DNA from: Cafeteria roenbergensis
Taxonomy: Eukaryota; Sar; Bigyra; Bicosoecida; Cafeteriaceae
NCBI GenBank assembly: GCA_008330645.1
Contig: VLTN01000022.1
Coordinates: 186,001-250,000 of the forward strand
Direction of reading: 5' to 3'
DNA: 64,000 bases
Made by a program: the position numbers and the translations under genes. Below are positions 32,855-44,295 of this stretch, one piece after another (position 1 is the first letter of the stretch; every line of letters starts with the position of its first letter). A model generated the notes under the pieces. That model saw nothing but the letters and a program-made list of their open reading frames with translations, ran no database searches and was not told the origin of the DNA.

Positions 32855-35800
32855 TCAGACCGCGCCAGGGGAGCCAGTGCCCTTGGCGGGGGGCGCGGGT
32901 TGCGAGGCGTCCTCGGCGGCGCTTGGCGAGGCAGCCTGTTGCCGCGTTGCCGAAGCGGGGCTCCTGGGAGACTCCGCCAGACTGTCCGGGGAGCTGGGCT
33001 GGGCAGTCGCCTCGCCGCCCTGCGCGCTTCGTGCCGCTGGCTTGCAAGCCGACTCGGTGCCAGGCGCTGCCGCGGGAGGCCGCTCTGCTGGTGCGGTGGT
33101 GGCGGCTTCAGCCGCCGCGCCCGCGGGCTCCGGGAACACCGGTTTGACACCATCGGCCTCCAGACCGGCGGCACTTGCAGCGGCGTCGTCGAGCGGGGTC
33201 GGCGTCTCGCCAACAGAGGCCACGGCCATGAGCGGCGACATCGGGGGGGGCGCTGCCGCTGCCGCTGCTGCCGCGTTGCCGCCTGCCGGCGCGGATCGAG
33301 CGGCCGCCGAGTCCCGGGCGCCCGCAGCCGACGCGGCGCAGTGCTGCGTCACTCCCGGAGCTGCCGCCATTCGAGGCTTGCGTGCCGTCAGGATGCGAGC
33401 CACGCGCCGGAAGAGGCGCTGCTGCGGCTCCTGCTCGAGGAAGGCTCGCACCGAGTCGATCATCTTGGCCAGCACGTCCTTGTTCACCTCCGAGAGCGAC
33501 ACGTCCACCATGGGCGGGTCCACGCGGAAGTACTGCCCGTCGCCCAGCAGGCTGGACGCCACCGCGTGGGTGATGTGGCTGGAGAGGCACAGGTCCGTCA
33601 CGATGTACGAGATCCACTCCAGCGCGGAGCGAGCCGTGTGGACGCGGGAGGAGGGCATCCCGGTTCCCAGCGACACCACGCACGACACGGACGCGTGCGG
33701 CCAGATCACAGCCGCCTCGGCGAGGGCGATGACAGCGGGGTTGTTTGCGAGGATGCCGCCGTCGACGAAGCGCTGCCCCCCCACAACAGCCGGGTTGTAG
33801 AACGTGGGCGCCGACGACGTGGCGCGCACAGCCTCCCACATGAGGCAGTTGGACGTTCCCAGGAACTCGGACGAGGCCGACGCCGCGCGAGTGAGCTCGT
33901 ACGTGCGGAAGAGGTACGGCTGGGCCGGAGTGGAGTTGCAAGCGGAAGCGACGACGAAGGCCTTGGGCCAGGCCGGCACCTCGTCCAGGCGGCCTTCGCC
34001 CAGAATGCCGCTCAGCAGGTCGGCGGTCATCTTGTCGTCGTAGATGACGCCGGAGGCGAACCTGTGGAGCTCCGAGAAGACGCCGGTGGCCGAAGCGAGC
34101 TTGTCGCGGATCGTCTCGTAGATGGCCGGGATGTCGTCCAGCGGCATGCGCTTGACTCCCACCAGCATCGCGAGGAGCCCGCCGGTGCTGGTTCCGCCGA
34201 TGAGGTCGAAGAGCTCGTGAATGCGGCGCCCGGTGTGCCGCTCGATCTGCCTTAGCGACTCAAGGGTGACGAGCCCCTTGATCCCGCCGCCGTCCATCGC
34301 AAGGATGGAGAGCCCGCGCCCGTGGCGGCCGTCCCCGCCGGCCAGCATGTCCGCCATGGGCCTCGCCGAGTGGCGGAGCCGGTTGTGCAGCCCGGCAGCG
34401 TGCATGCCGCCGGCGGGTCCGGGCGACTGCGGCAGGGGTGCCGTGCGCGCCGACGCCTCGCTCCGGGCGAGCGCCTCTGGCGTGGCCGAGCGACGGCCGG
34501 CGGCGCTGGCAGCGGCGACTGAGGCGGCCACCGAGGCGCTTGTAGGGGACTTGATGCCAGACGCCACTGGCGGGGAGTCGTGTCCGGCAGACATCGCGGC
34601 CTCTGCCGCCGCGCCAGCCGCCTCTGCCGCCGCCGCCAGCGAGTGGCCGTCCGACCGGGACCTCGCGTGGCGGCCTGGGCGGGCGCGGCCCGGCACGGCC
34701 TCGCTGCCCGCTTCGTCGGTCTGGTCCGGGGATCCGTCGCCGCGGGACGCGCCCCCGGCAGCGCTCCTGGAGTTGATCGGTGGCCAGTCTCCAGCCCTGC
34801 CTCCACGAGTGCGCCCGGGCGCCCCTACACCGCACAGGGTGTGCGCGCCGGAGTGGAGAGCCTCCCGCTCCTGCGCGTCGGTCACTGCTTCCAGCAAGCC
34901 TTCCAGCCGCTCGCGCACCTCGGCGAGGCTTGGACCAGAGGCAGTCGCGTTCCGCGCGAGAGGCGCAGCTGGCTCCGCCTCGCTGCCGTCGGCCGCCTCC
35001 TCGCCCGAGGAGGCTCCCGATGCCGGGCTGGGGGGCGGGGAAGAGGTCTGCACGGCGCCGTCACCGGGAGCTGCCGAGGCAGCGGGCGCTGCAGGTGGCT
35101 TGCTCTCGCCGGCTTGACCGGCCGGTGATGCGGGTGAGTGGCCTGCGCCAGCGCCGTCGCTGGCGGGCGCCACCGGCGTCTTGGCATCCGCGGGCGCGCT
35201 CGCTGCGGCCTCGTGCGCTTGCGCGCCAGGGGCGCTGGCGGGTGCCACGCCCCGCCTCAAGTCGACCACGCTGTGCACTGCCTCGAGCGCCTCCATCAAG
35301 GCAGAGCCACCGGCGGCCGCGGGGACCGCGCGGAGGCGGGCCACCGTCGAGCGCAGGCGGTCACACTCTGCCTCTGCGGCTTCGGCGCGAGCCCGGGACA
35401 TTGCCCGCTCTCGCTCAAGCCGGGCCACGACGGCCTTGATCGTGTCCGTCTGCTCGTCCTGGAGTCGCGCGCGCGCCCGCAGGCGGTCGTTCTCCCGCTG
35501 CAGCTCGCCCAGCGCCGTCTGCACAGCGTCCCAGGGGGTCTCCCGCAGGGTTTGGATGGCGCTGCGCAGCGACGCGCGGGTGGCTGCAAGCTCGGAAAGC
35601 TCGTCGGCCGAAGGCGTGCGGACTGCGGGCGTGATGGTGGAGTCCAGGGCGGCACGCACCGCCTCGCGCGGGAGCGACGCGAGCGGCGCGGACACGTTTG
35701 CGCTCTTGGCGGCTGCGGCGCCGCTTGCTGTACCAAACGATGCTGGGTCAAGGGGGTCCAGCGAGCCGGCTTGGGGGAGAGCGCTGGCACCGCCAGCCGC

Positions 35801-36685
35801 CGAGCCGGTCGAGCTGGAAGTTCCGGGCCGGCCATTGACTGCCACGCCTGCGCCCGCGCCTGCGCCTGCAGCAGTAACTGCAGTGGCTGGGTGTACTGAC
35901 GGCACGGAGGCTGGCTTGGGGCCCGTGGTGGTGGAGGCAGGCGACCCGTCCGCGCTCACGCTGACGTCGCTCGTGGGAGGGCCCGCCCAAAACACGGACT
36001 GCAGCAGCGTGCGTTGCGTCTTGGGTGCCTTGGGCGCTGCCTGGGAGTCTGGGTCAGAGATGGCGACTGTGCCAGCGGGCTTGGACGGCTTGGCTCCCGG
36101 CACCCGCAGCGCCGGCACAAGCCGCGGCCGGGACTGCTTGCGGAACGAGAGCGTGAAGCCGTCCCGCTTGAGCTCCGCTCGGTGAAGGTCCATGAGCGCG
36201 CCGTACTCCGCAATTGAGTCTCCCGTGCCGGCCGGAGGCGCGCTGGGCTGTGCGGGCCGCTCTGCTGGCGGCGCGGCCTGGTGGCGCGTGCCGGCGGCCG
36301 ATGGCGCGTCCTTCGCCGCCTTGGCCCCGGAGGTCGCCGCGGGCTGTTTCGAGGGCGCAGGGGGCGCGGATGCGAGGCCCACGTTGCGAAGCACCGCCAG
36401 CATGGAGCCCGAGAGGTAGGAGGAGCTCGTCGAAGCGGCCGGCTCGCCACTGGCCGGCGCTGCGGCCGCAGCGCCGGCCGCCGACCCGCCCGCCCCTGAG
36501 GCGGCCGCACTTGTGGCGTCCGCGGATCCGGCTGCCGATTGCGCAGGTGCTCCTGCGCCTATCCCGTCCCGAGAGCCCTCCTGGGGCGACGCAGAGGCGG
36601 CCGCGCGAGATGACTCAACCACCAAGCGCAAACGCCCGTCAGCGCCTTCGGCTTCATCGTGGACAACGACTTCGCCAAGCTCCAT
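32855..36685 (-). CDS. Patatin-like phospholipase with long disordered and coiled-coil N-terminus
   Basis: Read from ATG 36685 the protein has 1,276 residues. The patatin domain lies at about 790-1000. It has LAMDGGGIKG (oxyanion hole, near 797), IGGTSTGG (GxSxG nucleophile serine, near 830) and FVDGGILANNP (catalytic Asp of the Ser-Asp dyad, near 976), then VSLGTG. The arrangement resembles iPLA2/PNPLA8-type lipid acyl hydrolases that cleave phospholipids or acylglycerols. Residues about 356-469 form a coiled coil (LQRENDRLRARARLQDEQ); most of the rest is Ala/Ser/Pro-rich and disordered. The same frame stays open and coding-like to 37054 with no ATG, so a further 5' exon is possible and the start is provisional. 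No transmembrane segment is obvious. It is divergent from nothing nearby; the left neighbour is convergent. Confidence 0.88.
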   Translation of the reverse strand: MELGEVVVHDEAEGADGRLRLVVESSRAAASASPQEGSRDGIGAGAPAQSAAGSADATSAAASGAGGSAAGAAAAAPASGEPAASTSSSYLSGSMLAVLRNVGLASAPPAPSKQPAATSGAKAAKDAPSAAGTRHQAAPPAERPAQPSAPPAGTGDSIAEYGALMDLHRAELKRDGFTLSFRKQSRPRLVPALRVPGAKPSKPAGTVAISDPDSQAAPKAPKTQRTLLQSVFWAGPPTSDVSVSADGSPASTTTGPKPASVPSVHPATAVTAAGAGAGAGVAVNGRPGTSSSTGSAAGGASALPQAGSLDPLDPASFGTASGAAAAKSANVSAPLASLPREAVRAALDSTITPAVRTPSADELSELAATRASLRSAIQTLRETPWDAVQTALGELQRENDRLRARARLQDEQTDTIKAVVARLERERAMSRARAEAAEAECDRLRSTVARLRAVPAAAGGSALMEALEAVHSVVDLRRGVAPASAPGAQAHEAAASAPADAKTPVAPASDGAGAGHSPASPAGQAGESKPPAAPAASAAPGDGAVQTSSPPPSPASGASSGEEAADGSEAEPAAPLARNATASGPSLAEVRERLEGLLEAVTDAQEREALHSGAHTLCGVGAPGRTRGGRAGDWPPINSRSAAGGASRGDGSPDQTDEAGSEAVPGRARPGRHARSRSDGHSLAAAAEAAGAAAEAAMSAGHDSPPVASGIKSPTSASVAASVAAASAAGRRSATPEALARSEASARTAPLPQSPGPAGGMHAAGLHNRLRHSARPMADMLAGGDGRHGRGLSILAMDGGGIKGLVTLESLRQIERHTGRRIHELFDLIGGTSTGGLLAMLVGVKRMPLDDIPAIYETIRDKLASATGVFSELHRFASGVIYDDKMTADLLSGILGEGRLDEVPAWPKAFVVASACNSTPAQPYLFRTYELTRAASASSEFLGTSNCLMWEAVRATSSAPTFYNPAVVGGQRFVDGGILANNPAVIALAEAAVIWPHASVSCVVSLGTGMPSSRVHTARSALEWISYIVTDLCLSSHITHAVASSLLGDGQYFRVDPPMVDVSLSEVNKDVLAKMIDSVRAFLEQEPQQRLFRRVARILTARKPRMAAAPGVTQHCAASAAGARDSAAARSAPAGGNAAAAAAAAPPPMSPLMAVASVGETPTPLDDAAASAAGLEADGVKPVFPEPAGAAAEAATTAPAERPPAAAPGTESACKPAARSAQGGEATAQPSSPDSLAESPRSPASATRQQAASPSAAEDASQPAPPAKGTGSPGAV

Positions 36686-37789
36686 GGCCTCGCCGGCCCC
36701 AGACACGCTCGAGCTCCTCGGTCGCTCAGCCTCGTCGGTATCGGCCTCGGGGGAGCTGTCCACAGCGCGGTGCCAGCCGGAGTCCGAGTCCCGGCCACCT
36801 GGAAGCGCGGCCGACGAGGACCGGAACCCGACCGCTGGAGAGGAGGAGGCGTCCGCTGCGCCGCCCTTGGCGGGGACACTCCGGGCCGCTTCCTTTCGGC
36901 CCTGGGGCAGCTTGCCGATGGTCTTGCGGGGCTCGGCGCCCGCCCCGCCCGTGCTCGCGGGCGCTGCGCCCGAGAACGCAAACCATGACCAGGAGCGGCT
37001 CTGGTCCTCCCTGCGCAGCGTCTCACAGGATGCAGGGGAATCGGGCGGAAGCAATCAGCGGCGTGCGAGGCGGCGGAGCCTTTGCCCCGCGCGGGGACGG
37101 CAGGCGGGCCGCGGACGTTTCGGAGTGTTCGCGCGCTGGCCTTTTCCCGCGCGCGGCGCCAAGCTGCTCGATCCCGCCGCGGGACCCGCCAGGTCTTACG
37201 CGTCGCCCTTGGCCTGGCCAGGCTTGCCCGACATGTCGGGAACTGCGCGCGCGCGTGCCTGCGAGCGCCGAGGCAGCCTGCAGAGTTGTGCGGCCCGCCC
37301 GGAGATGTTCCGCTTGCGATGCAAGTCTGTGACACGTCATCGGAATCTCATTCTGGCCCGCAGGCAGGGTCACTCACACAGAGGCCCGCGCCGTCCGCGA
37401 CCGGCTTGCGGGCCAGCGAAGGCTGGTTGCCGTCTCCAGCCTACCTGCGGAGCGTGGGCGGCGGGCCGGGGAGGCTGGGGGGAAGGCGCGCTCTGCCGGT
37501 GCTGCTCTGGGACGAGCCCCAGCGCTCCGAATCCCTCAGCAAGCACGCTCGCTGAGGGTCTCGAAAGTTCATGCCGCTTCGCCTATCCCATCTCCCCGCA
37601 CCAAGGCTGGCATCCCCCCCCCCCCCCCCCCCTGATCTGAATCGCGTGGGCATGAGCGGGCGAGGCCATCGAGGCTGGCGCTGCTGCGAGATCACGCGCT
37701 AGCTTTACTCGGTCCACATTGCACACCACAGCTACCGCGCCACTGCATGCTGCCAAAAGGCCTCGGACGGCGGCTGCTGGCGCCAAGAG
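36686..37789. other. Spacer upstream of phospholipase gene, downstream of TPR gene
   Basis: The first 370 bases may hold more of the phospholipase gene's 5' coding sequence (the frame is open to 37054, with GTGAGA and GCAG splice-like signals near 37000-37030). Beyond that I see no gene. A 19-base poly-C run lies at 37614-37632. Confidence 0.45.
37614..37632 (+). repeat. Poly-C homopolymer (19 C)
   Basis: Nineteen consecutive C in non-coding sequence between two minus-strand genes. Such runs are error-prone in sequencing, so the exact length is uncertain. Confidence 0.85.
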
Positions 37790-40700
37790 TCACTGCAGGC
37801 AGTGCTGAATGAGACCCAGGCAGAGCTGGCTGTCCGGGTGGTCGGAACCGAGCGACCGTGTCAGCACCTTGGCTCCCATCTGAGCCAGCTGCAGCGCCGC
37901 GTCGCGATCGCCCAAGTTCAGCCAACAGCACGCCATCGTGGCCAATGTCCGGGCGAAGTCAGGGTGGTCTTCTCCCACCGAGCTGGCATAGAGGTCTCTG
38001 CTCCGCTCAAGCAGATCCAGCGCCGCCACATACTCGCGCATGTGAAGGCGACACTGCGCCATGGAGTATAAGGTGCCGGCGAGCTCCGGGTGGCTATCGC
38101 CCAGTGTCAAGGCCTGGATATCCTTGCGTTGTTGCAGCACCTTCAGCGCCGCCTCAAACTCGCCCTTGTCGAGCCGAACCTGCGCCATCGTCAGCAACAT
38201 TGTGCACAGAGTCGAGCTGTCTTCAGTGGGGGAGGAGGACTGAATCGCCGTACATCGCTCCAGCAGCTTCAGTGCTGCGTCGCACTCGCCCTTGCCGTGC
38301 CAACACTGCGCCATTGCCAACAGAATGGTGCACATGTCGTGGTGGTCCTCGCCCAGGAGTGAGGACGTCGTCAGCTTGCAGCGCTCCAACAGCTCGAGCG
38401 CCGCATCATACTCTCCCAAGTGCGAGTGGCACTGCGCCATGGTGAGCTCTGTGCGGGCGACCACGCGGGTGGAGTCGCCCAGGGCGGAGACTTGCATCGC
38501 GTTGCACTGCTTCAGCAGCTTCATCGCAGTGCTGAACTCGCCCTTGGCAAGCCGGCACTGCGCCATGGTATGAAGCGTGCTGGCGATGTCCAGGTCGTCC
38601 TCTCTCGGCTGCGAGCTGAATTCGGCCTTGCACTTCTCGAGCAAAGCCAGCGCGGAGTCGCACTCCCCATTGCGGAGCCTGCACAGCGCCATGAGGTGAA
38701 GCGTGCTGGCGATGCCCAGGCGGCCCTCCGTGCCAAACGCAGAGAAAATTGCGATGCACCGCTCGAGCAGCTCCAGCGCCGCATCGTACTCTCCCTTTCG
38801 CTGCCTACACTGCGCCGTCAGTTGCAGACAGCAGGCCAACTCCCAGTGGTCTTCGCCTCTGACCTGTGCAACGGTGAGCGAGCATTCGTGCAGCAGCTCG
38901 AGTGCCATGTCGTAGTGGCCCTTCTCAACGTGGCACTGCGCCATGGTCTGCGTCGCGGCGCTGAAGCTCGGGTGCTCCTTGCCCACCGACGAAGCGAACT
39001 TGGCCCTGCACTGCTCCAGGGTGCTCAGTGCCGCGTCAAAGTCGAACTTGCCAAGGTAGCACAAGGCCATCGCGTGGAGCGCATGCGCGAAACTCGGGTG
39101 GTCCTCGTCCGACGACGACAAAATGATTCCCATGCAACGATCCAGAAGCACCAGCGCCGAATCGTACTCGCCCGTCTCCCGCCGACAATGAGCCACAGTG
39201 AACAACGCAAGAGCAAAGCCAGGGTGGTGTTCACCCACCAGCGCAGAGAGGAGGTCCTCACACCGCTCCAGCAACGCATCAGCAGCCTTGTGCTCGGCTC
39301 GTCGCATGCGGCAGCGCGCAATGGTGGCCAGCGTAAAGGCGTAGCTCGGGTGGCACTCGCCCAAGGCCGAGGCTTGGATGACATGGCACTTCTCCAGCAG
39401 AGGCAGTGCCATGTCGAGCTCGCCCTTCTCCAGCCAGCATGTCGCCATCAGGTGCAGCGTGGTGGCCAAGTCAGGATGCCACTCGCCGTCTCGAGAGGAA
39501 AACAGCTCCTGGCACTGCTCAAGCAATCCCAGAGCCGCATCGGCATGTCCCTTCTGCTGCAGGCACTCGGCCATCGTGAGCAGCGTGCCGGCAAAGTGCG
39601 GATGCCGCTTGCCGAGCTCCTTCGCCTGGAGCTCCTTGTAGTGGTCCAGCAACTCCAGGGCCGCATCAAGCTGGCCCCGAACAAGGATCGCATACGCACA
39701 GAGGCGCCGAGTGTTCACGCGTCCTTCGCCTGGGGCTGAATGCGCGCAGGCGCTTGCGGCTGCAAGCACACTGAGCAGCTCCAGCTCTCTGTCGGCACTC
39801 CCTCGGGCGCACGTCTGTCCCAGAGCCAGCGCTGGCGCGCTTTGACGACCCAGCTGGGCAGCAGAGCACAGTCGCTGCACCAGCTGCAGTCCCCGAATCT
39901 GCTGTGCAACCACTCGCCCGGCCTGCTGAGCGCTGTCGCCCCCAAAGGAAAGCCGAAGCCCTTCCCGTTCGCGCTGTGCGCCAGCGCCCGACAACTTCAC
40001 GCGTCGGCTGCATGTTGTCTGCATGGCTGCCCATGAGGCGGCTGAGAAATTTCCGCCTTCGACAGCCGCCTGGGCCACCCTCTGAATGGCCGCACAAGGC
40101 ATGCCGTGCCCCTTTGCAGCCACAGCGCGAGCTGCGACGCATGCATGGAGCCAGGCTCGGTCGCTATGGCAAGCATCAAGCCCAGACGCCAGCAGGCGCT
40201 CCAGCGCGGCCGCTGCACTCGACCCGGGGCTCGGCAGACTCGCGCACGCCACCGCGGTGCCAATCGCTGCCGGGTCGAGGGCACCGCCAGCCTCGGACTC
40301 GGCTGCTCGGTCCAGCAGCACGGCCAGCACCGTCCACGCGTGCCGCAGTCCCAGCCCGCGGGAGTGAAGGCCGGCCTTGACCGCGCCCCGCACCGAGGCC
40401 ACGTCGTCGCCCCGCCCCGACCGCCAGCACTCGACCAGCTGCTCCTCGACCGCATCGGCCGCCCTGCGCACGTTGTCAGCGCCCAGCAGCACACCGTGAG
40501 CCGCCACCAGTCGCGCTCTCTCGACACCATCGCTATCAGCTCCGCCTGACAGCACAGCATCAGGAGACACTGGTTCCGCACCCGCCTCCCGCAGCACAGC
40601 CGCCGCCTCGGGCCGGAAGAGTGCCGTCAAGAAGCGCGCCCTCCAGTACCGGCCAGGCCGCGGCAGCAGCACCCGCACGCGGCCATCGCGCGACTGCAGC

Positions 40701-42295
40701 ACGGACACGCCGCAGCACGACGCCATCGGGTCCAGGTCTACCTCCCACCACTCAGGCCGTGCTGCGTTTGACAGCAGGCCCACGCTCCGTGCAGCTTGCG
40801 TGGCCAGGGCCTCGTCGTCCGGGCTCGGGCTTGGCAGAGCCACCACATGCAGCGCTGCGGGCGAGGGCATAGCCGAGGCTGCTGGCGCAGCAGCAGCCGC
40901 CGCGCCAGCAGCAGCCCACACGATTGCCACCTGGCCGCCGCCACCGCCGCCTGCAGCCTTGGCATCGCCCACCACGTCGGGGATGCACAGCCGGTGCGTG
41001 TCCAGCAGCACCACCTCGCCCCACGGCAGCGCGTGCAGCTCCACATCGAAGGGGAGGCGTGGGGTGCGGCCTCGCAACCGCCGCTGCTTGCATGCGGAGT
41101 GCTCCGCGTGCACCGGCCGCAGCGGGTCCAGCACCACGCCGTGCTCCGTCTCCACCTGCGCGCACACTCCCGAGCTCTCGGCCGCATGCCGACCCGCCCC
41201 CAGGCTCTCCAGCAGCGCGTCCGTGGCCGGTCCGACATGCGGGAAGCGGGACGGGTCCCTGTCGCCCCGCACCCTCCGGTACTCGTGCCGGGTGAACCAG
41301 CCTGACCTGGGAGTCACCAGACTCGGGGCCAGGTGCAGCCCCGCCGCCAGCTCCTCCGCCACGCTGTCCAGCGCCGCGCACACGTGCAGCGAGGCTCCGC
41401 CGTCGCTCGATCCCACCCGCAGCGTACGGCCGCTGACAGCGTGGCGGGAGAAGCCCTGCACTCGGTACACGCCCTCGACACGCCCCTCGGCATCACGCAC
41501 CGTCACGTCCACGCACGACGCCAGCGGCACCGTCAGCAGCCGCGCTGCATCCGCCTCGTGGAGGTGCGTGAGCATGGCCAGCTCGTGCTTGGCCGCCTTG
41601 TCCGCCATCACTGAGGAGGCCCTGTAGATGCCCGCCGTGTCCTCGGCGATCTTGAAGAATGCCCCCGTGCTGGGGTCGGCCGCCTTGACGCCGCCCGCAG
41701 CGCCTGCGTCCACCACGGTCAGGGCCTCCCCGCCTGGCAGCTTGTGCATGCTTTCCTCGACCAGCTTCTTCATTGGGCTAGGATCGCCACGCTGTTTGCT
41801 CTGCTTGGCCTCGTGGAAGGCCCTGGCGATGGAAACTGCGGCGCCCTCCGTGATGATACGGAAGCATTCCCTGGCAACAGCCAAATCCAGCAATCGCTGG
41901 TTCTGCTCATGGATGGTGAGCGTGGGCTTGTTGCGCAGGCGCAAAGCGCGGTCGCCGATGGTCTCTAGCTTGACCATGTCTACGATAGCATGCCGAAGCA
42001 GTGCAGGGGGGCTGCAGTGTCCGGCGACGGGTGCGCCATGCGCCACGCGCTCGGGTTGAGAGCCCTCAGCTACTCGATCTTGAGACAGGTCGCCACGGCC
42101 ACTTGTGCGAGACGAGGAAGCGAGACCTTGCGCAAGTGGGGCCGTGTCATCAGTGCCTTCGTGAAGGTCGCCCACAGGGGGGGTGCTGGGCCTAGGCCGT
42201 TCTCCTTGGTCGCTGGATGCCGCCACTGCGCCAGCACGAAGGCAACGCAAACGTTCGCGGGCCTCGCATCTCGGCCAGGCACCCTGACCTCGCAT
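37790..42295 (-). CDS. CLU-like domain plus 15 TPR repeats
   Basis: A 1,501-residue protein from ATG 42295. A second in-frame ATG at 41977 (MVKLETIGDRALRLRN) begins a better conserved-looking stretch and may be the true start. Residues about 185-440 show the order seen in CLU (clustered mitochondria) proteins: AFFKIAEDTAGIY, then TLRVGSSDGGASLHV, VAEELAAGLHL, and DVELHALPWGEVVLLDTHR. The C-terminal 630 residues are fifteen 42-residue tetratricopeptide repeats of kinesin-light-chain type (consensus xDAALxLLExC....HPxxAxTLxxMAxC), the last one truncated. CLU proteins also carry C-terminal TPRs, so a CLU relative acting in mRNA or mitochondrial organisation is possible. The CLU match is by eye and moderate; the TPR array is certain. 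The array looks less GC-rich than its neighbours. Confidence 0.8.
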   Translation of the reverse strand: MRGQGAWPRCEARERLRCLRAGAVAASSDQGERPRPSTPPVGDLHEGTDDTAPLAQGLASSSRTSGRGDLSQDRVAEGSQPERVAHGAPVAGHCSPPALLRHAIVDMVKLETIGDRALRLRNKPTLTIHEQNQRLLDLAVARECFRIITEGAAVSIARAFHEAKQSKQRGDPSPMKKLVEESMHKLPGGEALTVVDAGAAGGVKAADPSTGAFFKIAEDTAGIYRASSVMADKAAKHELAMLTHLHEADAARLLTVPLASCVDVTVRDAEGRVEGVYRVQGFSRHAVSGRTLRVGSSDGGASLHVCAALDSVAEELAAGLHLAPSLVTPRSGWFTRHEYRRVRGDRDPSRFPHVGPATDALLESLGAGRHAAESSGVCAQVETEHGVVLDPLRPVHAEHSACKQRRLRGRTPRLPFDVELHALPWGEVVLLDTHRLCIPDVVGDAKAAGGGGGGQVAIVWAAAGAAAAAAPAASAMPSPAALHVVALPSPSPDDEALATQAARSVGLLSNAARPEWWEVDLDPMASCCGVSVLQSRDGRVRVLLPRPGRYWRARFLTALFRPEAAAVLREAGAEPVSPDAVLSGGADSDGVERARLVAAHGVLLGADNVRRAADAVEEQLVECWRSGRGDDVASVRGAVKAGLHSRGLGLRHAWTVLAVLLDRAAESEAGGALDPAAIGTAVACASLPSPGSSAAAALERLLASGLDACHSDRAWLHACVAARAVAAKGHGMPCAAIQRVAQAAVEGGNFSAASWAAMQTTCSRRVKLSGAGAQREREGLRLSFGGDSAQQAGRVVAQQIRGLQLVQRLCSAAQLGRQSAPALALGQTCARGSADRELELLSVLAAASACAHSAPGEGRVNTRRLCAYAILVRGQLDAALELLDHYKELQAKELGKRHPHFAGTLLTMAECLQQKGHADAALGLLEQCQELFSSRDGEWHPDLATTLHLMATCWLEKGELDMALPLLEKCHVIQASALGECHPSYAFTLATIARCRMRRAEHKAADALLERCEDLLSALVGEHHPGFALALFTVAHCRRETGEYDSALVLLDRCMGIILSSSDEDHPSFAHALHAMALCYLGKFDFDAALSTLEQCRAKFASSVGKEHPSFSAATQTMAQCHVEKGHYDMALELLHECSLTVAQVRGEDHWELACCLQLTAQCRQRKGEYDAALELLERCIAIFSAFGTEGRLGIASTLHLMALCRLRNGECDSALALLEKCKAEFSSQPREDDLDIASTLHTMAQCRLAKGEFSTAMKLLKQCNAMQVSALGDSTRVVARTELTMAQCHSHLGEYDAALELLERCKLTTSSLLGEDHHDMCTILLAMAQCWHGKGECDAALKLLERCTAIQSSSPTEDSSTLCTMLLTMAQVRLDKGEFEAALKVLQQRKDIQALTLGDSHPELAGTLYSMAQCRLHMREYVAALDLLERSRDLYASSVGEDHPDFARTLATMACCWLNLGDRDAALQLAQMGAKVLTRSLGSDHPDSQLCLGLIQHCLQ
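37795..39685 (-). repeat. 126-bp tandem TPR-coding array (15 units)
   Basis: Fifteen diverged units of 126 bases encode consecutive 42-residue TPRs. Units differ at many positions, so the array is old or diversified. Nearly every unit keeps two Cys, at the ends of LLExC and MAxC. Confidence 0.9.
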
Positions 42296-42481
42296 CTTGC
42301 GATACCTTTCCTCGGAAAGTTTCCAGGTGTCTCACTTGGTTGCGCGGGCCTGGCGAGCTTGTGCCTCCCAGGCAAGCGGGTGTGGGCCTGCGTTTTGGAG
42401 TCGCATCGCTCGCGGCTCTGCACCGCCGCCGCGACGAATGGGTCTGCGACGGCCGGGCGTTGGTCCCAGGCCACCTTTCCA
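42296..42481. promoter_or_regulatory. Short divergent promoter, TPR / fucose synthase genes
   Basis: 186 bases separate ATG 42295 (-) and ATG 42482 (+). If the TPR protein starts at 41977 the spacer is about 500 bases. No core motif was identified. Confidence 0.4.
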
Positions 42482-43849
<1,368 letters not shown>

Positions 43850-44295
43850 CCTGGCGGCGCAGCAGGAGCGTGCCTGGAAGAGCAGCAGCCGCCTCCCGGC
43901 CTCGCCGCCCGCGATGCAGCAGCGCGCGTGCGTGCCCGAGCCTCCGTGCAAACCAAACGCGGCTGCCAAGTCGTTCGCGAGAGCGGCTCCCTCTCCCCAC
44001 ACGCGCTCAGAAGCACCGACCGAGGCAACCCGCCGGCGTCGCGTATTCGAGCAGCGCATCGTCCCACAACTCGCAGCCGGCACAGATCAGCGCCGGCAGA
44101 GCAACGGGCAGCAGGCGCAACCGACCGGGCGCGCGCGTGCCGCCCACGCGCGCCCAGCCGCGTGGCGGGCTGCCCCAGCGCGCAGGAAAGCACGAGCCAG
44201 GTGTCCCTGTGCGGGCAGTTGGGCCGCCCGAGCGAGCACTGGGGCGAAGCGGCCGGCTGGCGTGCGGCTGGACTGAGCGACCCAGAAGCGGCACC
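43850..44295. other. Intergenic spacer
   Basis: 446 bases between two co-directional genes, presumably 3' UTR of the fucose synthase and promoter of the coiled-coil gene. No coding or repeat signal was noticed. Confidence 0.5.

Noticed and set aside
38420-39739. 439-codon plus-strand frame with periodic sequence
   Set aside because: Its periodicity is the antisense of the 126-base TPR units. The minus strand carries the true TPR consensus.
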